A DNA stretch of 64,000 nucleotides from Sphingobacteriales bacterium (GCA_027486795.1 JAIXOI010000038.1:1-64000); one strand, 5' to 3'; positions 8,317 through 17,208 are shown, counted from the stretch's first letter. Notes: generated by a model not told the origin, from the sequence alone. Made by a program: numbers and translations.

Positions 8317-10007
8317 GCATAATCGACTGGCTGGTTCTGCTGGGTACCTTGCTTTTTATTGCAGTATATGGTGCTTGGAAAACCCGAGGCAGTACCAATA
8401 TTGAAGGCTACCTGCGTGGCGACAGTAATCTTAAATGGTGGAGCATTGGCCTCTCGGTAATGGCTACACAAGCCAGCGCTATTACTTTCCTATCCACACC
8501 TGGGCAAGCTTATGAGTCGGGTATGGGCTTTGTGCAGTTCTACTTTGGGCTGCCCATAGCCATGGTTATCATCTGTTTGTTCTTCATTCCGCTTTACTTT
8601 AAGCTCAAGGTATATACCGCATACGAGTTTCTAGAGAAGCGTTTCGATTTAAAGACCCGTTGGCTTACGGCTTTTCTCTTTTTGATACAGCGCGGCTTGG
8701 CGGCGGGTATTACTATTTACGCCCCAGCCATTATCTTGTCTAGCATCTTTGGATGGCCGTTATTGCCTATCAATATACTATTAGGGGCTACGGTTATTAT
8801 CTACACCGTATCGGGGGGCAGTAAAGCGGTGAGCGTTACCCAAAACCAACAGATGGCCATTATGATTGGCGGCATGGCGGTGGCGTTTTTTGTGTTGCTT
8901 AATAAGTTGCCCGATGCCAGTTTTGGTACCTTGATGGAGGCCGCCGGCCAGCTCGGCAAAATGGATATAGTTAAAACTGATTTCGACCTATCAGACCGCT
9001 ACAACATCTATGCAGGCATTATAGGTGGAGGCTTCTTGGCACTTTCCTACTTCGGTACCGACCAGAGCCAAGTGGCCCGTTATTTAGGTGGCAAATCCAT
9101 TGCCGAAATGCGGTTGGGGTTGTTGTCCAATGGCATTTTCAAGATACCCATGCAGTTTTTTATATTGCTCACGGGCATATTGGTGTTTCTGTTTTATCAA
9201 TTCAACCAACCCCCTGTATTCTTTAATGGAGCGGAGCTGCGCAAAGTGGAACAGAGTGTAAACGCCCCTCGCCTAACAACGCTTACCGCCGAGTACGAAA
9301 CCTTGTTTAAAGAAAATGAACAGCAGATGCAGCTAATGCTGAGCGGTATCGAAAATGACGCACAAGAGGATATCAGCAGCGCTAAAGACATAATACTTGC
9401 TAATCAAAAACAACAACAGTCAGTAAGAGATTCGGTAAAGGCTTTGGTAACCAAAACCGATGCCACGGCCAAGGTAAAAGATACGGACTATGTGTTTATC
9501 ACTTTCGTGATGGATCACTTGCCCGTGGGCGTAGTGGGGTTGATTTTCGCTAGTGTGTTTTGCGCGGCCATGTCGTCTACGTCATCAGAGTTGAATGCGC
9601 TGGCCTCTACCACCTGTGTCGATTTTTATAAACGGTCAGTTAATACCGATGGCACCGAACAGCATTATGTTACGGCATCTAAGTGGTTCACTCTGCTGTG
9701 GGGCTTGTTGGCCATTGTTTTTGCCTCAATTGCACCGCTATTCGAAAACTTGATTCAGTTAGTAAACATTGTTGGCTCCATCTTCTATGGCACTATCTTA
9801 GGTATATTTTTGGTTGCATTTTTAATGAAATGGATAAAAGGTAATGCTGTATTTTTAGCGGCCATCATTGCAGAGTCGTTAGTAGTGTACCTTTACCTGT
9901 TCCACGAGGAAATCAGCTTCCTGTGGTTCAATGTTATCGGTTGTATGGCGGTAATGTTTATTGCTGCACTTTTGCAGCCTTTTATGCCTGCCCAAACCGA
10001 TAAATAA
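8313..10007 (+). CDS. Sodium:solute symporter (SSS family)
   Basis: 564 residues from the ATG at 8313 (MSIIDWLVLLGTLLFIAVYG); an upstream in-frame start at 8238 would run through the small coupled ORF and is unlikely. Many membrane spans in the SSS pattern: 'NLKWWSIGLSVMATQASAITFLSTPG' region near residue 45 (the unwound TM1 motif of SSS proteins), 'YTAYEFLEKRF', 'FGTDQSQVARYLGGKS' and 'VFCAAMSSTSSELNALAST' with the Na2-site Ser/Ser/Thr. An insert of ~100 polar residues (about 310-410) between spans is larger than in simple sugar symporters. It probably imports a product of the PIG-L enzyme before it. Confidence 0.9.
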   Translation: MSIIDWLVLLGTLLFIAVYGAWKTRGSTNIEGYLRGDSNLKWWSIGLSVMATQASAITFLSTPGQAYESGMGFVQFYFGLPIAMVIICLFFIPLYFKLKVYTAYEFLEKRFDLKTRWLTAFLFLIQRGLAAGITIYAPAIILSSIFGWPLLPINILLGATVIIYTVSGGSKAVSVTQNQQMAIMIGGMAVAFFVLLNKLPDASFGTLMEAAGQLGKMDIVKTDFDLSDRYNIYAGIIGGGFLALSYFGTDQSQVARYLGGKSIAEMRLGLLSNGIFKIPMQFFILLTGILVFLFYQFNQPPVFFNGAELRKVEQSVNAPRLTTLTAEYETLFKENEQQMQLMLSGIENDAQEDISSAKDIILANQKQQQSVRDSVKALVTKTDATAKVKDTDYVFITFVMDHLPVGVVGLIFASVFCAAMSSTSSELNALASTTCVDFYKRSVNTDGTEQHYVTASKWFTLLWGLLAIVFASIAPLFENLIQLVNIVGSIFYGTILGIFLVAFLMKWIKGNAVFLAAIIAESLVVYLYLFHEEISFLWFNVIGCMAVMFIAALLQPFMPAQTDK

Positions 10008-10534
10008 TGGACAATATTATCATCCGCACCGAAAAGCCCCACGAGTATGAGGCTATTATAGCAGTGCATACCCTAGCTTTTGGCCAGCCTAACGAAGCTA
10101 ATTTAGTAGAGTTGTTGAGGGACAGCCCTGCCTTTATCCCCGAACTGAGCATTGTAGCCGTGCAAGGCAACGCTGTGGTAGGCCATATCTTGTTTACTAT
10201 TGCTACCATCAAAAAAAAGGATGGAAGCAGCTTTAAGGTCTTGGCTTTAGCACCTATGGCCGTAATACCATCATTTCAGCAAGAAGGCATTGGCAGTATG
10301 ATGGTGGAGGAAGGATTGAAACGTGCCGCTTTGATGTCGTACCCGGGGGTTGTGGTTTTGGGCCATGCGGAGTATTTCCCAATGTTTGGGTTTTTGCCAG
10401 CTGTTAATTGGGGTATCCGCTGCCCTTATGATGATGTGGAAGATGAAAACTGGATGGCGCTTGAACTTAAACCCAACGGTCTGGCTAATGCTCGTGGAGT
10501 AGTGGTGTACCCTAAGGAGTTTGATGCCTTGTAG
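10007..10534 (+). CDS. GNAT family N-acetyltransferase
   Basis: 175 residues. The ATG overlaps the symporter stop (TAATG), so it is the last gene of the operon. The GNAT core is visible: 'GHILFTIATI', 'LAPMAVIPSFQQEGIGSMM' (motif A, the Q-x-x-G-x-G/A acetyl-CoA pyrophosphate loop) and 'VVVLGHAEYFPMFGFLPA', as in the YhbS-like subgroup. It would transfer acetyl from acetyl-CoA to a small amine. An acetyltransferase together with a deacetylase and an importer suggests handling of an amino compound; the substrate is not shown by sequence. Confidence 0.9.
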   Translation: MDNIIIRTEKPHEYEAIIAVHTLAFGQPNEANLVELLRDSPAFIPELSIVAVQGNAVVGHILFTIATIKKKDGSSFKVLALAPMAVIPSFQQEGIGSMMVEEGLKRAALMSYPGVVVLGHAEYFPMFGFLPAVNWGIRCPYDDVEDENWMALELKPNGLANARGVVVYPKEFDAL

Positions 10535-10575
10535 TGTTAACAATGCTCAACACCAAAAGCATTATCGACCATGCA

Positions 10576-10727
10576 AACCGTTAAAACGGTTAATATAGGC
10601 GTGTTTATATTTCCCATGGTTGAAACCATGGGCTATTTTAAGATAATGGGCTGTTTATGAATAGCCCACGTTTTTAAACGTGGGAAGTTGAAAGTACCGC
10701 CGAATAATAACAACCGTTTCAACGGTT
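10576..10727. repeat. REP-like hairpin cluster 2
   Basis: Five stem-loops in a 200-bp gap: AACCGTT-AA-AACGGTT (10576), CCCATGGTT-GA-AACCATGGG (10613), TGGGCT...AGCCCA (10647-10668), CCCACGTTT-TT-AAACGTGGG (10665) and AACCGTT-TC-AACGGTT (10712). The outer two share a stem, so the cluster is bracketed by the same palindrome. GGGCTAT at 10630 can also pair with ATAGCCC at 10661, giving alternative folds. The stems differ from clusters 1 and 3 and loops are very short, so this is a separate family. Confidence 0.75.
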
Positions 10728-10754
10728 TAGATACTAATGCCTTATATTTACGTT

Positions 10755-11468
10755 ATGGTTAAGTTTCTATCATTGTTTGTGTGTTTGTGTTGGTCAGTTA
10801 ACCTGTTTGCACAAACCAGCTTTACGCCCGATAGTTTTCGGGTTTCGGCCAGTTATCCATCTAACTCTATGGTTTTTTATCCTTGGATAGAACTGACCAA
10901 CAATACGGGCCAATTGCTCGAAATGCGCTGCGTAAAAGTACTCGACCAAAAACCCGCTGCTTGGGAAACTTGGTTGGAAGATTTGGACAGTGCCTACACC
11001 TATGTGCCCGATACCACTACCTTTTACCTGCCAGCCGTCAATCAGCAGGCGCAGTACATGATTGTGAGTTTCCACCCGCACAATACCGTTGGCAGGTCAA
11101 CAGTGGTGCTTAAGCTATATCCCGCCAACGACCCAACCGATAGCGTGCTACTTACCTTTGCAGGCAATGCCTATGCATCGCCAATAGATACAAACACGGC
11201 TATACTTGATCCGAACGCATGGTTGGCCAATGTTAGCCTATATCCGCAGCCAAGTGCGCATACTTTGCACATTAAGGCCAATAGCTTAGAGGGTGTTGAG
11301 CAATTGTTTGCGGTAGATATTTTGGGCAGACAAATACCACTGCTTTGGCAGTTGGTTGATGCATCGCTCATCGAGGTTTCGCTTCAGGATTTGGAGCAAG
11401 GAACTTACCTTTTGGTATTGCAAGACCGCACAGGTAGAAGCTTTACTAAGGCTTTTGTTAAGCAATAG
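10755..11468 (+). CDS. Small T9SS-exported protein
   Basis: 237 residues from the ATG at 10755, which gives a signal peptide (MVKFLSLFVCLCWSVNLFAQ); an ATG at 10737 would add six residues inside the hairpin-rich DNA. The middle part is a beta-sandwich-like region with no recognised family. The last ~75 residues form a T9SS-type sorting domain: VSLYPQPSAHTLHI in place of YPNP, then 'LEQGTYLLVL' and a basic end. Surface or secreted location inferred. It is convergent with the lipoprotein gene that ends at the next base. Confidence 0.75.
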   Translation: MVKFLSLFVCLCWSVNLFAQTSFTPDSFRVSASYPSNSMVFYPWIELTNNTGQLLEMRCVKVLDQKPAAWETWLEDLDSAYTYVPDTTTFYLPAVNQQAQYMIVSFHPHNTVGRSTVVLKLYPANDPTDSVLLTFAGNAYASPIDTNTAILDPNAWLANVSLYPQPSAHTLHIKANSLEGVEQLFAVDILGRQIPLLWQLVDASLIEVSLQDLEQGTYLLVLQDRTGRSFTKAFVKQ

Positions 11469-12629
11469 TTAATTGCCCACTGCGCAGCCAGGAATGTTAG
11501 GTATGGTTATTATTTTAACAGCCATAAACGAACCCTCGTCCTCGGATTCGTAAGTGCCTGCAAGATATATTTTATTTTGCGCTCGTTTCATATCGCTAAT
11601 GAGGAAGTTTGCTTGGCCAGTATGGTTGTATTCCCATTCCACTTGGTTATCGGGGTTAAGCAACACTAAGTTGGCAGAGGTACTATTGATACTATCAGCG
11701 GCATTGAATGCTAATAACGAGCAATCGCCATACCGCAACGCTTTGGTGCTACCATGCATTGGCCAATAAGCCAAGCAGGTTACTTCGCCAAACAATGAAT
11801 CAGGTATCGACAGATTATACATACAGGGTCCTTGTTCGTTTTTTGAGGTGGTAATCAATTGGTACTTAAGTGGAACAGTTTCAAGTACATCGTTCACCAT
11901 GTATTTGTAACATAAGCCTGGCACGGCAAGGTTTAATATAGAGTCAGAGTCTTTTATTATGTTTACCACTTCGGTAATGCCAATGGGTCCCCAAAAGGAT
12001 ATATACATGCTATCGTTTAATATTCGGGCGCAACTAATATCGCCTTCAATACAGTAATTTGGGTTTAGTGTGTAGCCGTTTACAGCATCGTTGTTACGCT
12101 TGCTTATGCACGTGCCAGATGGACCTTTAAGCGCCCTTGATATGATAACGGTAAACTGTTCTTGAGCATTCAATTGGCAATCAAAAAGCAACTGTGGGAT
12201 GGTATCATCTTCTCTGTAATTGTACAATAGCTTTCCGTTGCTCGATTCGGCATTGTAATACTCAGCTACATAATTCGTGAGCGGCGAGCTTATCTTGCCA
12301 TACATATAAAGTACACCTTGGTTGTTGTCTATCGCCAACCAACGGGTATAGTCGGGTTCGCGGGTAAATTTTTCCCACAATAGATTGCCATTAGTATCAA
12401 CGGCGGCATAGTAGGAGTGCACCAACTGTATTTGGGCATTAGGGTCTTCATCTGCCAGATATGAGCCTGCAATAAACACCGTATCGCCATTTATGGCTAT
12501 TGCCCCAAGTTGGCAGAAGTGGCCCGGTTTGAGGGTAATAAAACCTTCGATGGGTTGGCCGTCATCAAAAAAGCGGCACGATGTAGCCAAAAATGTGATA
12601 ACAATTGTTAAAAATAGGCCGTTGCGCAT
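11469..12629 (-). CDS. Putative outer-membrane lipoprotein of unknown function
   Basis: 386 residues beginning MRNGLFLTIVITFLATSC, a lipoprotein signal with a lipobox (LATSC) and a Cys at residue 18. The body has repeated short strands such as 'NGDTVFIAGSYL' and 'DTNGNLLWEKF' that recall the propeller-like repeats of the T9SS proteins at 1003 and 2849, but there is no sorting domain. A lipid-anchored propeller is a guess from the pattern. It ends one base after the stop of its convergent neighbour, with no visible terminator between them. Confidence 0.7.
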   Translation of the reverse strand: MRNGLFLTIVITFLATSCRFFDDGQPIEGFITLKPGHFCQLGAIAINGDTVFIAGSYLADEDPNAQIQLVHSYYAAVDTNGNLLWEKFTREPDYTRWLAIDNNQGVLYMYGKISSPLTNYVAEYYNAESSNGKLLYNYREDDTIPQLLFDCQLNAQEQFTVIISRALKGPSGTCISKRNNDAVNGYTLNPNYCIEGDISCARILNDSMYISFWGPIGITEVVNIIKDSDSILNLAVPGLCYKYMVNDVLETVPLKYQLITTSKNEQGPCMYNLSIPDSLFGEVTCLAYWPMHGSTKALRYGDCSLLAFNAADSINSTSANLVLLNPDNQVEWEYNHTGQANFLISDMKRAQNKIYLAGTYESEDEGSFMAVKIITIPNIPGCAVGN

Positions 12630-12837
12630 AAGGCTGATACTTGAAAATGGGCGTTTTTCGTTAAAAGTACAATATTCCCTATTTACTTGTATTTCAGTTG
12701 GTTTTGATGTTCATTGATTGAGGTTTTTGGCTTATTGCAGTAGCTTTTTATATACTTAGACTTCCTAAAAATGACAAAGATTGCGTTGGCATTGAAAAAT
12801 GGTGTACCGATATTTATACAAAATAAGGAAACAGGAG

Positions 12838-13029
12838 ATGAGCTACGGACAAGAAGATATCATGGTGCACCTGATTCGCAACAGGTTTTATACGTATTGC
12901 AGGCAGGAGCAGTTTTCGTTAGCTGAAGAAATGCGCAACATTGCCGATGCACAAGACCTGCATGAGTTGGTGTACGAGTTCGATGAATATCTATCAGAAA
13001 ACAGGCAAAGGTACCAACATAGTGCCTAA
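12838..13029 (+). CDS. Small hypothetical protein
   Basis: 63 residues from the ATG at 12838 (MSYGQEDIMVHLIRNRF), preceded by AAGGAAACAGGAG; the longer frame from 12799 starts inside AT-rich DNA. The protein is charged and probably helical ('YCRQEQFSLAEEMRNIADAQ', 'ELVYEFDEYLSENR'). No family is recognised. It lies between divergent and convergent minus-strand genes, so it has its own promoter if real. Codon use looks like that of its neighbours. Confidence 0.5.
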   Translation: MSYGQEDIMVHLIRNRFYTYCRQEQFSLAEEMRNIADAQDLHELVYEFDEYLSENRQRYQHSA

Positions 13030-13072
13030 ATGGTACTCATACAGGTATCAGAAAAGAGCACTAGACCTACTA

Positions 13073-13891
13073 TCAATATGCCTTCAACACCGATTTACGG
13101 ATAGAGTCTTTTTGCGCTGGCGAAAGTTCATGGTTATAGTTGTACAAGGCCACTTCCCACTCACCATAAATAGCATTGGGTAGCACAATATATTCAGCAC
13201 CAAATTTACCTTTCAAGCTATCGGTAAGCTCATGCCTGCGCTCGTTGTTTTGTTTCTCAAAGTCTTTAGCAAAATCGTTCAAGTTATCGCCTAAGTACAA
13301 TGCTACCTCGTAGCCTTGTGCATAAATGGCTTGCCGGCGTTCTTCTTTGCCGCTGGTGGTGGTTTTAAGGTAAAAGTGGCTGCTGTCCAATTGTGGTAGT
13401 CCAAGCGCCTGCAAGTTGGCTAAGGTAGCATCGTATTCATCAACGCCACGGTTACTCACATAAAATATGGTTACGCCTAATGAGTCGGCAAGGTCAAAGA
13501 ACGCTTTGCTGCCCGGTACTATGGTGGCTTTGCGCTGTGCTGTCCATTCTTTCCAAGTTTCGGGGTTGTAGCCGCTGCCTTGGCTTACCAACCAAGCATT
13601 GTAATAGCTATTGTCTACCACGGTTTCATCAAGGTCGGTAATAATGGCAAGTTTGCTTTTTGGGTTGGCTTTTACCTTGGCCAATAATCTTTCGGTGGCT
13701 AGGTTGTACGCTTGGTAACAAAGTGCTCTGTACTCTGAGCCAAACTGATGATACAATATAGCTTGCACATTGTACTCGGCATCTTTGTAAGTGTTGGCAG
13801 GTGCCACTTCAGCTACAGGGGCTGGGGCCGGTTGGGCGCAACTGGCAATGGTAAATATTATTGCCAATAGGGCAAAGCGAACTGGGTTCAT
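13073..13891 (-). CDS. 5'-nucleotidase, lipoprotein e(P4)-type acid phosphatase (HAD superfamily)
   Basis: 272 residues with a lipoprotein signal (FTIASC, Cys at residue 18). The HAD motif I is AIITDLDETVVDNSYY, the DxDxT pattern of class C acid phosphatases; 'VTIFYVSNRG' is motif II and 'YLGDNLNDFAKDF' carries the acidic motif IV. In this family the membrane-anchored enzyme removes phosphate from nucleotides outside the inner membrane to allow nucleoside uptake. Length is typical. It appears monocistronic. Confidence 0.9.
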   Translation of the reverse strand: MNPVRFALLAIIFTIASCAQPAPAPVAEVAPANTYKDAEYNVQAILYHQFGSEYRALCYQAYNLATERLLAKVKANPKSKLAIITDLDETVVDNSYYNAWLVSQGSGYNPETWKEWTAQRKATIVPGSKAFFDLADSLGVTIFYVSNRGVDEYDATLANLQALGLPQLDSSHFYLKTTTSGKEERRQAIYAQGYEVALYLGDNLNDFAKDFEKQNNERRHELTDSLKGKFGAEYIVLPNAIYGEWEVALYNYNHELSPAQKDSIRKSVLKAY

Positions 13892-14046
13892 GTGGTTGAT
13901 TTAGGATGGGGGCAAAGATAAGCAAGCTGCTTGAATACCGCCGATGCGAGCAAACAGAAATAACATTTTGGCAATATCGTAAAGGTAAAAGCATATTAGT
14001 TGGCCTGCTGCTATTGCGCTGTTGCCTTTATGCCAATAGGTGGGCA

Positions 14047-14607
14047 CTACTTATTATTAGCCAAGTCCCTTAAAATTCCAATATCCTCATTTATCGATTG
14101 ATAAAGCCCTTCCTTACCTGCTATATCAATATACAATACGAGGCGCTTGTCTTTTCTCACAGTGCCATCAGCATCAACAATCTCTATGCAATCGCAATCG
14201 GTGGAAAATAAAGCTTCAGTTGGGCCGTTCCATTCACAACCATCAAAGAATTCAGTTGTCATTCCTAATCCCATAATGTATTTCATAGGGATTATGGCCT
14301 TATACGCTTCGCTGCTCTCGCTCACCTTACTTTTTCCCTTTTGCCTATTAAGGGTCTCAAACTTAGAGTTAAGCTTTACATCCACTTGCAGCAAATGCTT
14401 TACTGTATCATAAGAGAAGATAAGCGATTGGTCGCGGGTGATAGTCATCTTTTCGTCAGGGCAATCCTTTACCAGTACTGTAGTTCCTTTATAGGCATAC
14501 TTATTTAAATTGCTCACCAGCACATCGCTCACTTTATCTTTTGTAGGCGATACAGATAATAACTGAGTTGACAATAGTAGAAAACTTGCAAGTAGGAGCG
14601 ACTTCAT
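14047..14607 (-). CDS. Exported hypothetical protein
   Basis: 186 residues with a signal peptide (MKSLLLASFLLLSTQLLS). The mature part is a mixed alpha/beta region with 'KMTITRDQSLIFSYDTVKHLLQVDVKLNS' split over strands, two Cys in 'DCDC' and no motif I can place. It may be a small periplasmic protein. It has short gaps to both minus-strand neighbours but does not overlap them. Confidence 0.6.
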   Translation of the reverse strand: MKSLLLASFLLLSTQLLSVSPTKDKVSDVLVSNLNKYAYKGTTVLVKDCPDEKMTITRDQSLIFSYDTVKHLLQVDVKLNSKFETLNRQKGKSKVSESSEAYKAIIPMKYIMGLGMTTEFFDGCEWNGPTEALFSTDCDCIEIVDADGTVRKDKRLVLYIDIAGKEGLYQSINEDIGILRDLANNK

Positions 14608-14683
14608 GGTGCGATAAGTTTTGGGCAGTAAAGCTAAGATATGCTTACCCTGCGAACTAAAAAAACGCCCTCTGAAAGAATGG

Positions 14684-15466
14684 TTATAAGCCGTGGCCTA
14701 ACTGCATGTTTCGCATTCTACGCAGATGCTCCCAAAGCATTAAGCCTAGGCTAAAGGCCATGCTGATAATGGGTATGGCTATACCCACAGGCCCTATCAC
14801 AGCCTGCACCAATATACCCGGCAACAATGCCAATGAGCCTATTAATACCACGGTTGCCTGGTTGCCCATGTAGTCCAGTTTTTGGGTAGGCATCCACATG
14901 ATACCAGGCAACAATGCTAGTGCCCAGCTACTGCCCACCAGCACCCATACTTGCAAAGTACTAATGGCCACTGTCAAATATGCCAACAAGCTACCCGCAA
15001 AACCAAACCCGATAACCAGCGACACCATAAACGCAAATACGAAGTAAGCGGTGCGATAAGTAAGGTTCACATCAGGGGTGCAATCAATGCCTACTTTAGA
15101 TTTGGCCGTGCCTGCAATCACTCTACGGTTGTAAGAAATGAAATGGTAAAACTGCTTGAAAAAGGCATTAACAGGCTTAATACCCAACATCCACTTCACC
15201 AACGGAAAGCGGCTACCGATGATATGCGACATAGCATCTAAGCCATAAAGCGTTTCGCCGCCGTTGGTATCCACGAGCGGTATTTCGTGGCGGGCGCGGT
15301 TAAGGTCGAGTTGTGGGAGAAGGTTGCTGTGAGCCACTTCCGTAAAGCCCATTCGGCCATCGGGCGGCAGCATTTGGTTATTCACAAAAATGCCCGTGTA
15401 CCAAGCGCACATCGGGCAACTATCATCATAAATAATGACTTTGTTATCGGTAGCTCTGGTGTCCAT
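14684..15466 (-). CDS. DCC (DUF393) thiol-disulfide-like protein with C-terminal membrane segments
   Basis: 260 residues. The N-terminal ~125 residues match the DCC family: 'VIIYDDSCPMCAWYTG' carries the CxxC of a thioredoxin-like fold, followed by 'LYGLDAMSHII'. Residues ~135-250 hold about four hydrophobic spans, so the CxxC domain is tied to the membrane. DCC proteins are presumed redox proteins without a fixed substrate. The combination with a multispan tail is known in Bacteroidota; the role is unknown. Confidence 0.75.
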   Translation of the reverse strand: MDTRATDNKVIIYDDSCPMCAWYTGIFVNNQMLPPDGRMGFTEVAHSNLLPQLDLNRARHEIPLVDTNGGETLYGLDAMSHIIGSRFPLVKWMLGIKPVNAFFKQFYHFISYNRRVIAGTAKSKVGIDCTPDVNLTYRTAYFVFAFMVSLVIGFGFAGSLLAYLTVAISTLQVWVLVGSSWALALLPGIMWMPTQKLDYMGNQATVVLIGSLALLPGILVQAVIGPVGIAIPIISMAFSLGLMLWEHLRRMRNMQLGHGL

Positions 15467-15553
15467 AGCTGATGTGTTTTGCTATATTAAAGCTAAGGAT
15501 TTGTTTTGTAAGTTTCAAATTTTATTGAAAGATTTATTTGGGAGGTTGCTATT

Positions 15554-16003
15554 TTATTTACTTCTTAACGATTTATTCCATTTGGGCAGACTACCATTAA
15601 CTGCGTTGTAATAATCCAACAATTCCAATTCTACATCGCATGGACAATCCTTGTGGTTTTCATCATAAGTAACCCACCAATAAATATCCAACGCTTCAAT
15701 ACCCTCTGCCATCATTTGGATAGGCCAAGCATATTTACGTGCTATTTTCCCAAAATGATGCCCATTTACTAGTCTGTCTTTCATACCGCCTAAACCGGCT
15801 TTGCGATTCTGAATTGTTCCATCTGCTAACCTTTTGCCGGAGCGACCTATATAAATTAGTTCTATCTTGCCGTTCTTCAAAGCATAAACTAAATAAACAC
15901 CGCTTTTATCGGTTGGGGCATTACAAACTTTGGACAAACCATCGTCGGGTTGAAAAAAGAAGTGATCTTTGTTCTTATACTTATTTAACTGTGGAGGTAG
16001 CAT
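15554..16003 (-). CDS. GIY-YIG-like nuclease domain protein
   Basis: 149 residues. 'SGVYLVYALKNGKIELIYIG' contains the paired GIY (GVYLVY) and YIG motifs, followed by an Arg in 'RSGKR', as expected for the GIY-YIG catalytic core. A later acidic stretch ('CPCDVELELLDYY') may supply the metal-binding Glu of this fold. The gene stands alone, without a methylase or mobile partner, so it is probably a stand-alone nuclease of the UPF0213/hypothetical type. The substrate cannot be told from sequence. Confidence 0.7.
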   Translation of the reverse strand: MLPPQLNKYKNKDHFFFQPDDGLSKVCNAPTDKSGVYLVYALKNGKIELIYIGRSGKRLADGTIQNRKAGLGGMKDRLVNGHHFGKIARKYAWPIQMMAEGIEALDIYWWVTYDENHKDCPCDVELELLDYYNAVNGSLPKWNKSLRSK

Positions 16004-16144
16004 TCAAGTAAGATTTACTGAAGATATACAAATATCCACTATCATTTGGAAAAAGTTATAACTATTGCGACGCCAAAGCATTCATAAACAACTTTAACGC
16101 AATAATTTAAATACAATTATATTTTTATATATTTTATTATAACA

Positions 16145-16261
16145 TTATTTAAATCCACATCCCTTACTTTTGCTCACATCGTTGACGACATAACTCACAG
16201 GGAAACAATCAAGCTGTTTGTATTCTCTATTAGTAATCGCATGCTTTCTCAACTGTCCCAT
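16145..16261 (-). CDS. Possible micro-ORF B (38 aa)
   Basis: ATG at 16261 to TAA at 16145-16147. It is preceded on the minus strand by GGGAG spaced 7 bases before the ATG, one of the better ribosome-binding sequences in the window. The peptide begins MGQLRKHAITNREY, has Cys residues in 'LDCFPV' and 'KGCGFK' and ends basic. It follows micro-ORF A after 33 bases. Random occurrence is quite possible at this length; no homology can be judged. Confidence 0.3.
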   Translation of the reverse strand: MGQLRKHAITNREYKQLDCFPVSYVVNDVSKSKGCGFK

Positions 16262-16294
16262 CGACTCACTCCCAACCCCCTCAGTCTGCAGAAA

Positions 16295-16423
16295 TTACAC
16301 TTCCGCAGCACTAGAGGTAACAGGCTGAGCCTCGCTCATACAACCTTCATCAATATTCACTTCTTGAACGACAAAACTCAATAAATTTGTACTCAGTGGC
16401 TTGTGGTCCATTAACTGCAGCAT
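16295..16423 (-). CDS. Possible micro-ORF A (42 aa)
   Basis: ATG at 16423, stop at 16295. The peptide starts MLQLMDHKPLSTNLL, then 'VVQEVNIDEGCMSEAQPV' and a Ser/Ala/Val end. It lies 37 bases downstream of the PsbP/DcrB-like gene on the same strand and just ahead of micro-ORF B, so the three could be co-transcribed. The layout (acidic centre, small-residue tail) is peptide-precursor-like, but no modifying enzyme is nearby. The rest of the 16004-16460 gap is AT-rich DNA without features I can support. Confidence 0.3.
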   Translation of the reverse strand: MLQLMDHKPLSTNLLSFVVQEVNIDEGCMSEAQPVTSSAAEV

Positions 16424-16460
16424 ATATCAAAACTGTACTGACGCAGCTCCAATCTTCCTT

Positions 16461-16961
16461 TTATTTGGTAAACATAAAGCTGTTCATCAGGGTGGTAGCC
16501 AGGGGCTCGTAATTGGCAAACTCGGCTTCGGCGGCCGTGTAGGTTATTAGGTAGGCGGCCTTATTCTTCACAAACCACATTTGCTTAAGCTTTAATTGGG
16601 TGCCGTAGTAGTTCATTTTCAATACGGCCTTTTTGGTTGGTTGCCCAGCTAGTTTCATGTCTTCAATAGATATAAAATCCACGGTGCCTTTCATCTGTTT
16701 ATACTGATCCACGCTCAGTTCGGTAAACTGCTCCAAGGTTAGGGGCTGGCTGGTGAGGTCTTGTATTACCACGTTTACGTTTTCCTGAAACTTATCGGCA
16801 GCATCGGTAAGAGGGCTTTTGAAAATCAAGATACCCTGTTCGGTACCAGCCGTCCAAGTGTCGGGGTATTGCATTTTTATGTGGTTTTGGGTATCGTTAA
16901 ACTCCAACCAACCGGTTTGGATGGTAAAAATGGAGACAAAAGCGACTAGTAGAGCGTGCAT
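16461..16961 (-). CDS. PsbP/DcrB-like exported protein
   Basis: 166 residues with a short hydrophobic N-terminus (MHALLVAFVSIFTIQTG) that may be an export signal. The pattern 'HIKMQYPDTWTA' followed by 'SPLTDAADKFQENVNVVIQD' is that of the PsbP/DUF1795 (DcrB) fold, where the 'YPxxW' strand opens the domain. These are small periplasmic or lipid-linked proteins of unclear role. Length is normal for a single domain. Confidence 0.7.
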   Translation of the reverse strand: MHALLVAFVSIFTIQTGWLEFNDTQNHIKMQYPDTWTAGTEQGILIFKSPLTDAADKFQENVNVVIQDLTSQPLTLEQFTELSVDQYKQMKGTVDFISIEDMKLAGQPTKKAVLKMNYYGTQLKLKQMWFVKNKAAYLITYTAAEAEFANYEPLATTLMNSFMFTK

Positions 16962-17208
16962 ATCAGGTTGTTTTGTGCCGTAAAGCTAGTTATTAAAGGC
17001 TGAGAATTCTAAAACGGAGTTATGGATACCTTAATTAATAAGTATGTTAAGCCAATGTGCATAATTGTGGCAAACGTGAATTTCAGGCTGCGATTTTCAC
17101 TTTTCAACTTTTAATTAACGCTTCCCATTTCCAATTCACCCTGCTTTCCTGTAAATTTGGGCGAACTTTAAAATGACGTGTCGAGAGCCACGCACTTAAA
17201 TAGAAACC

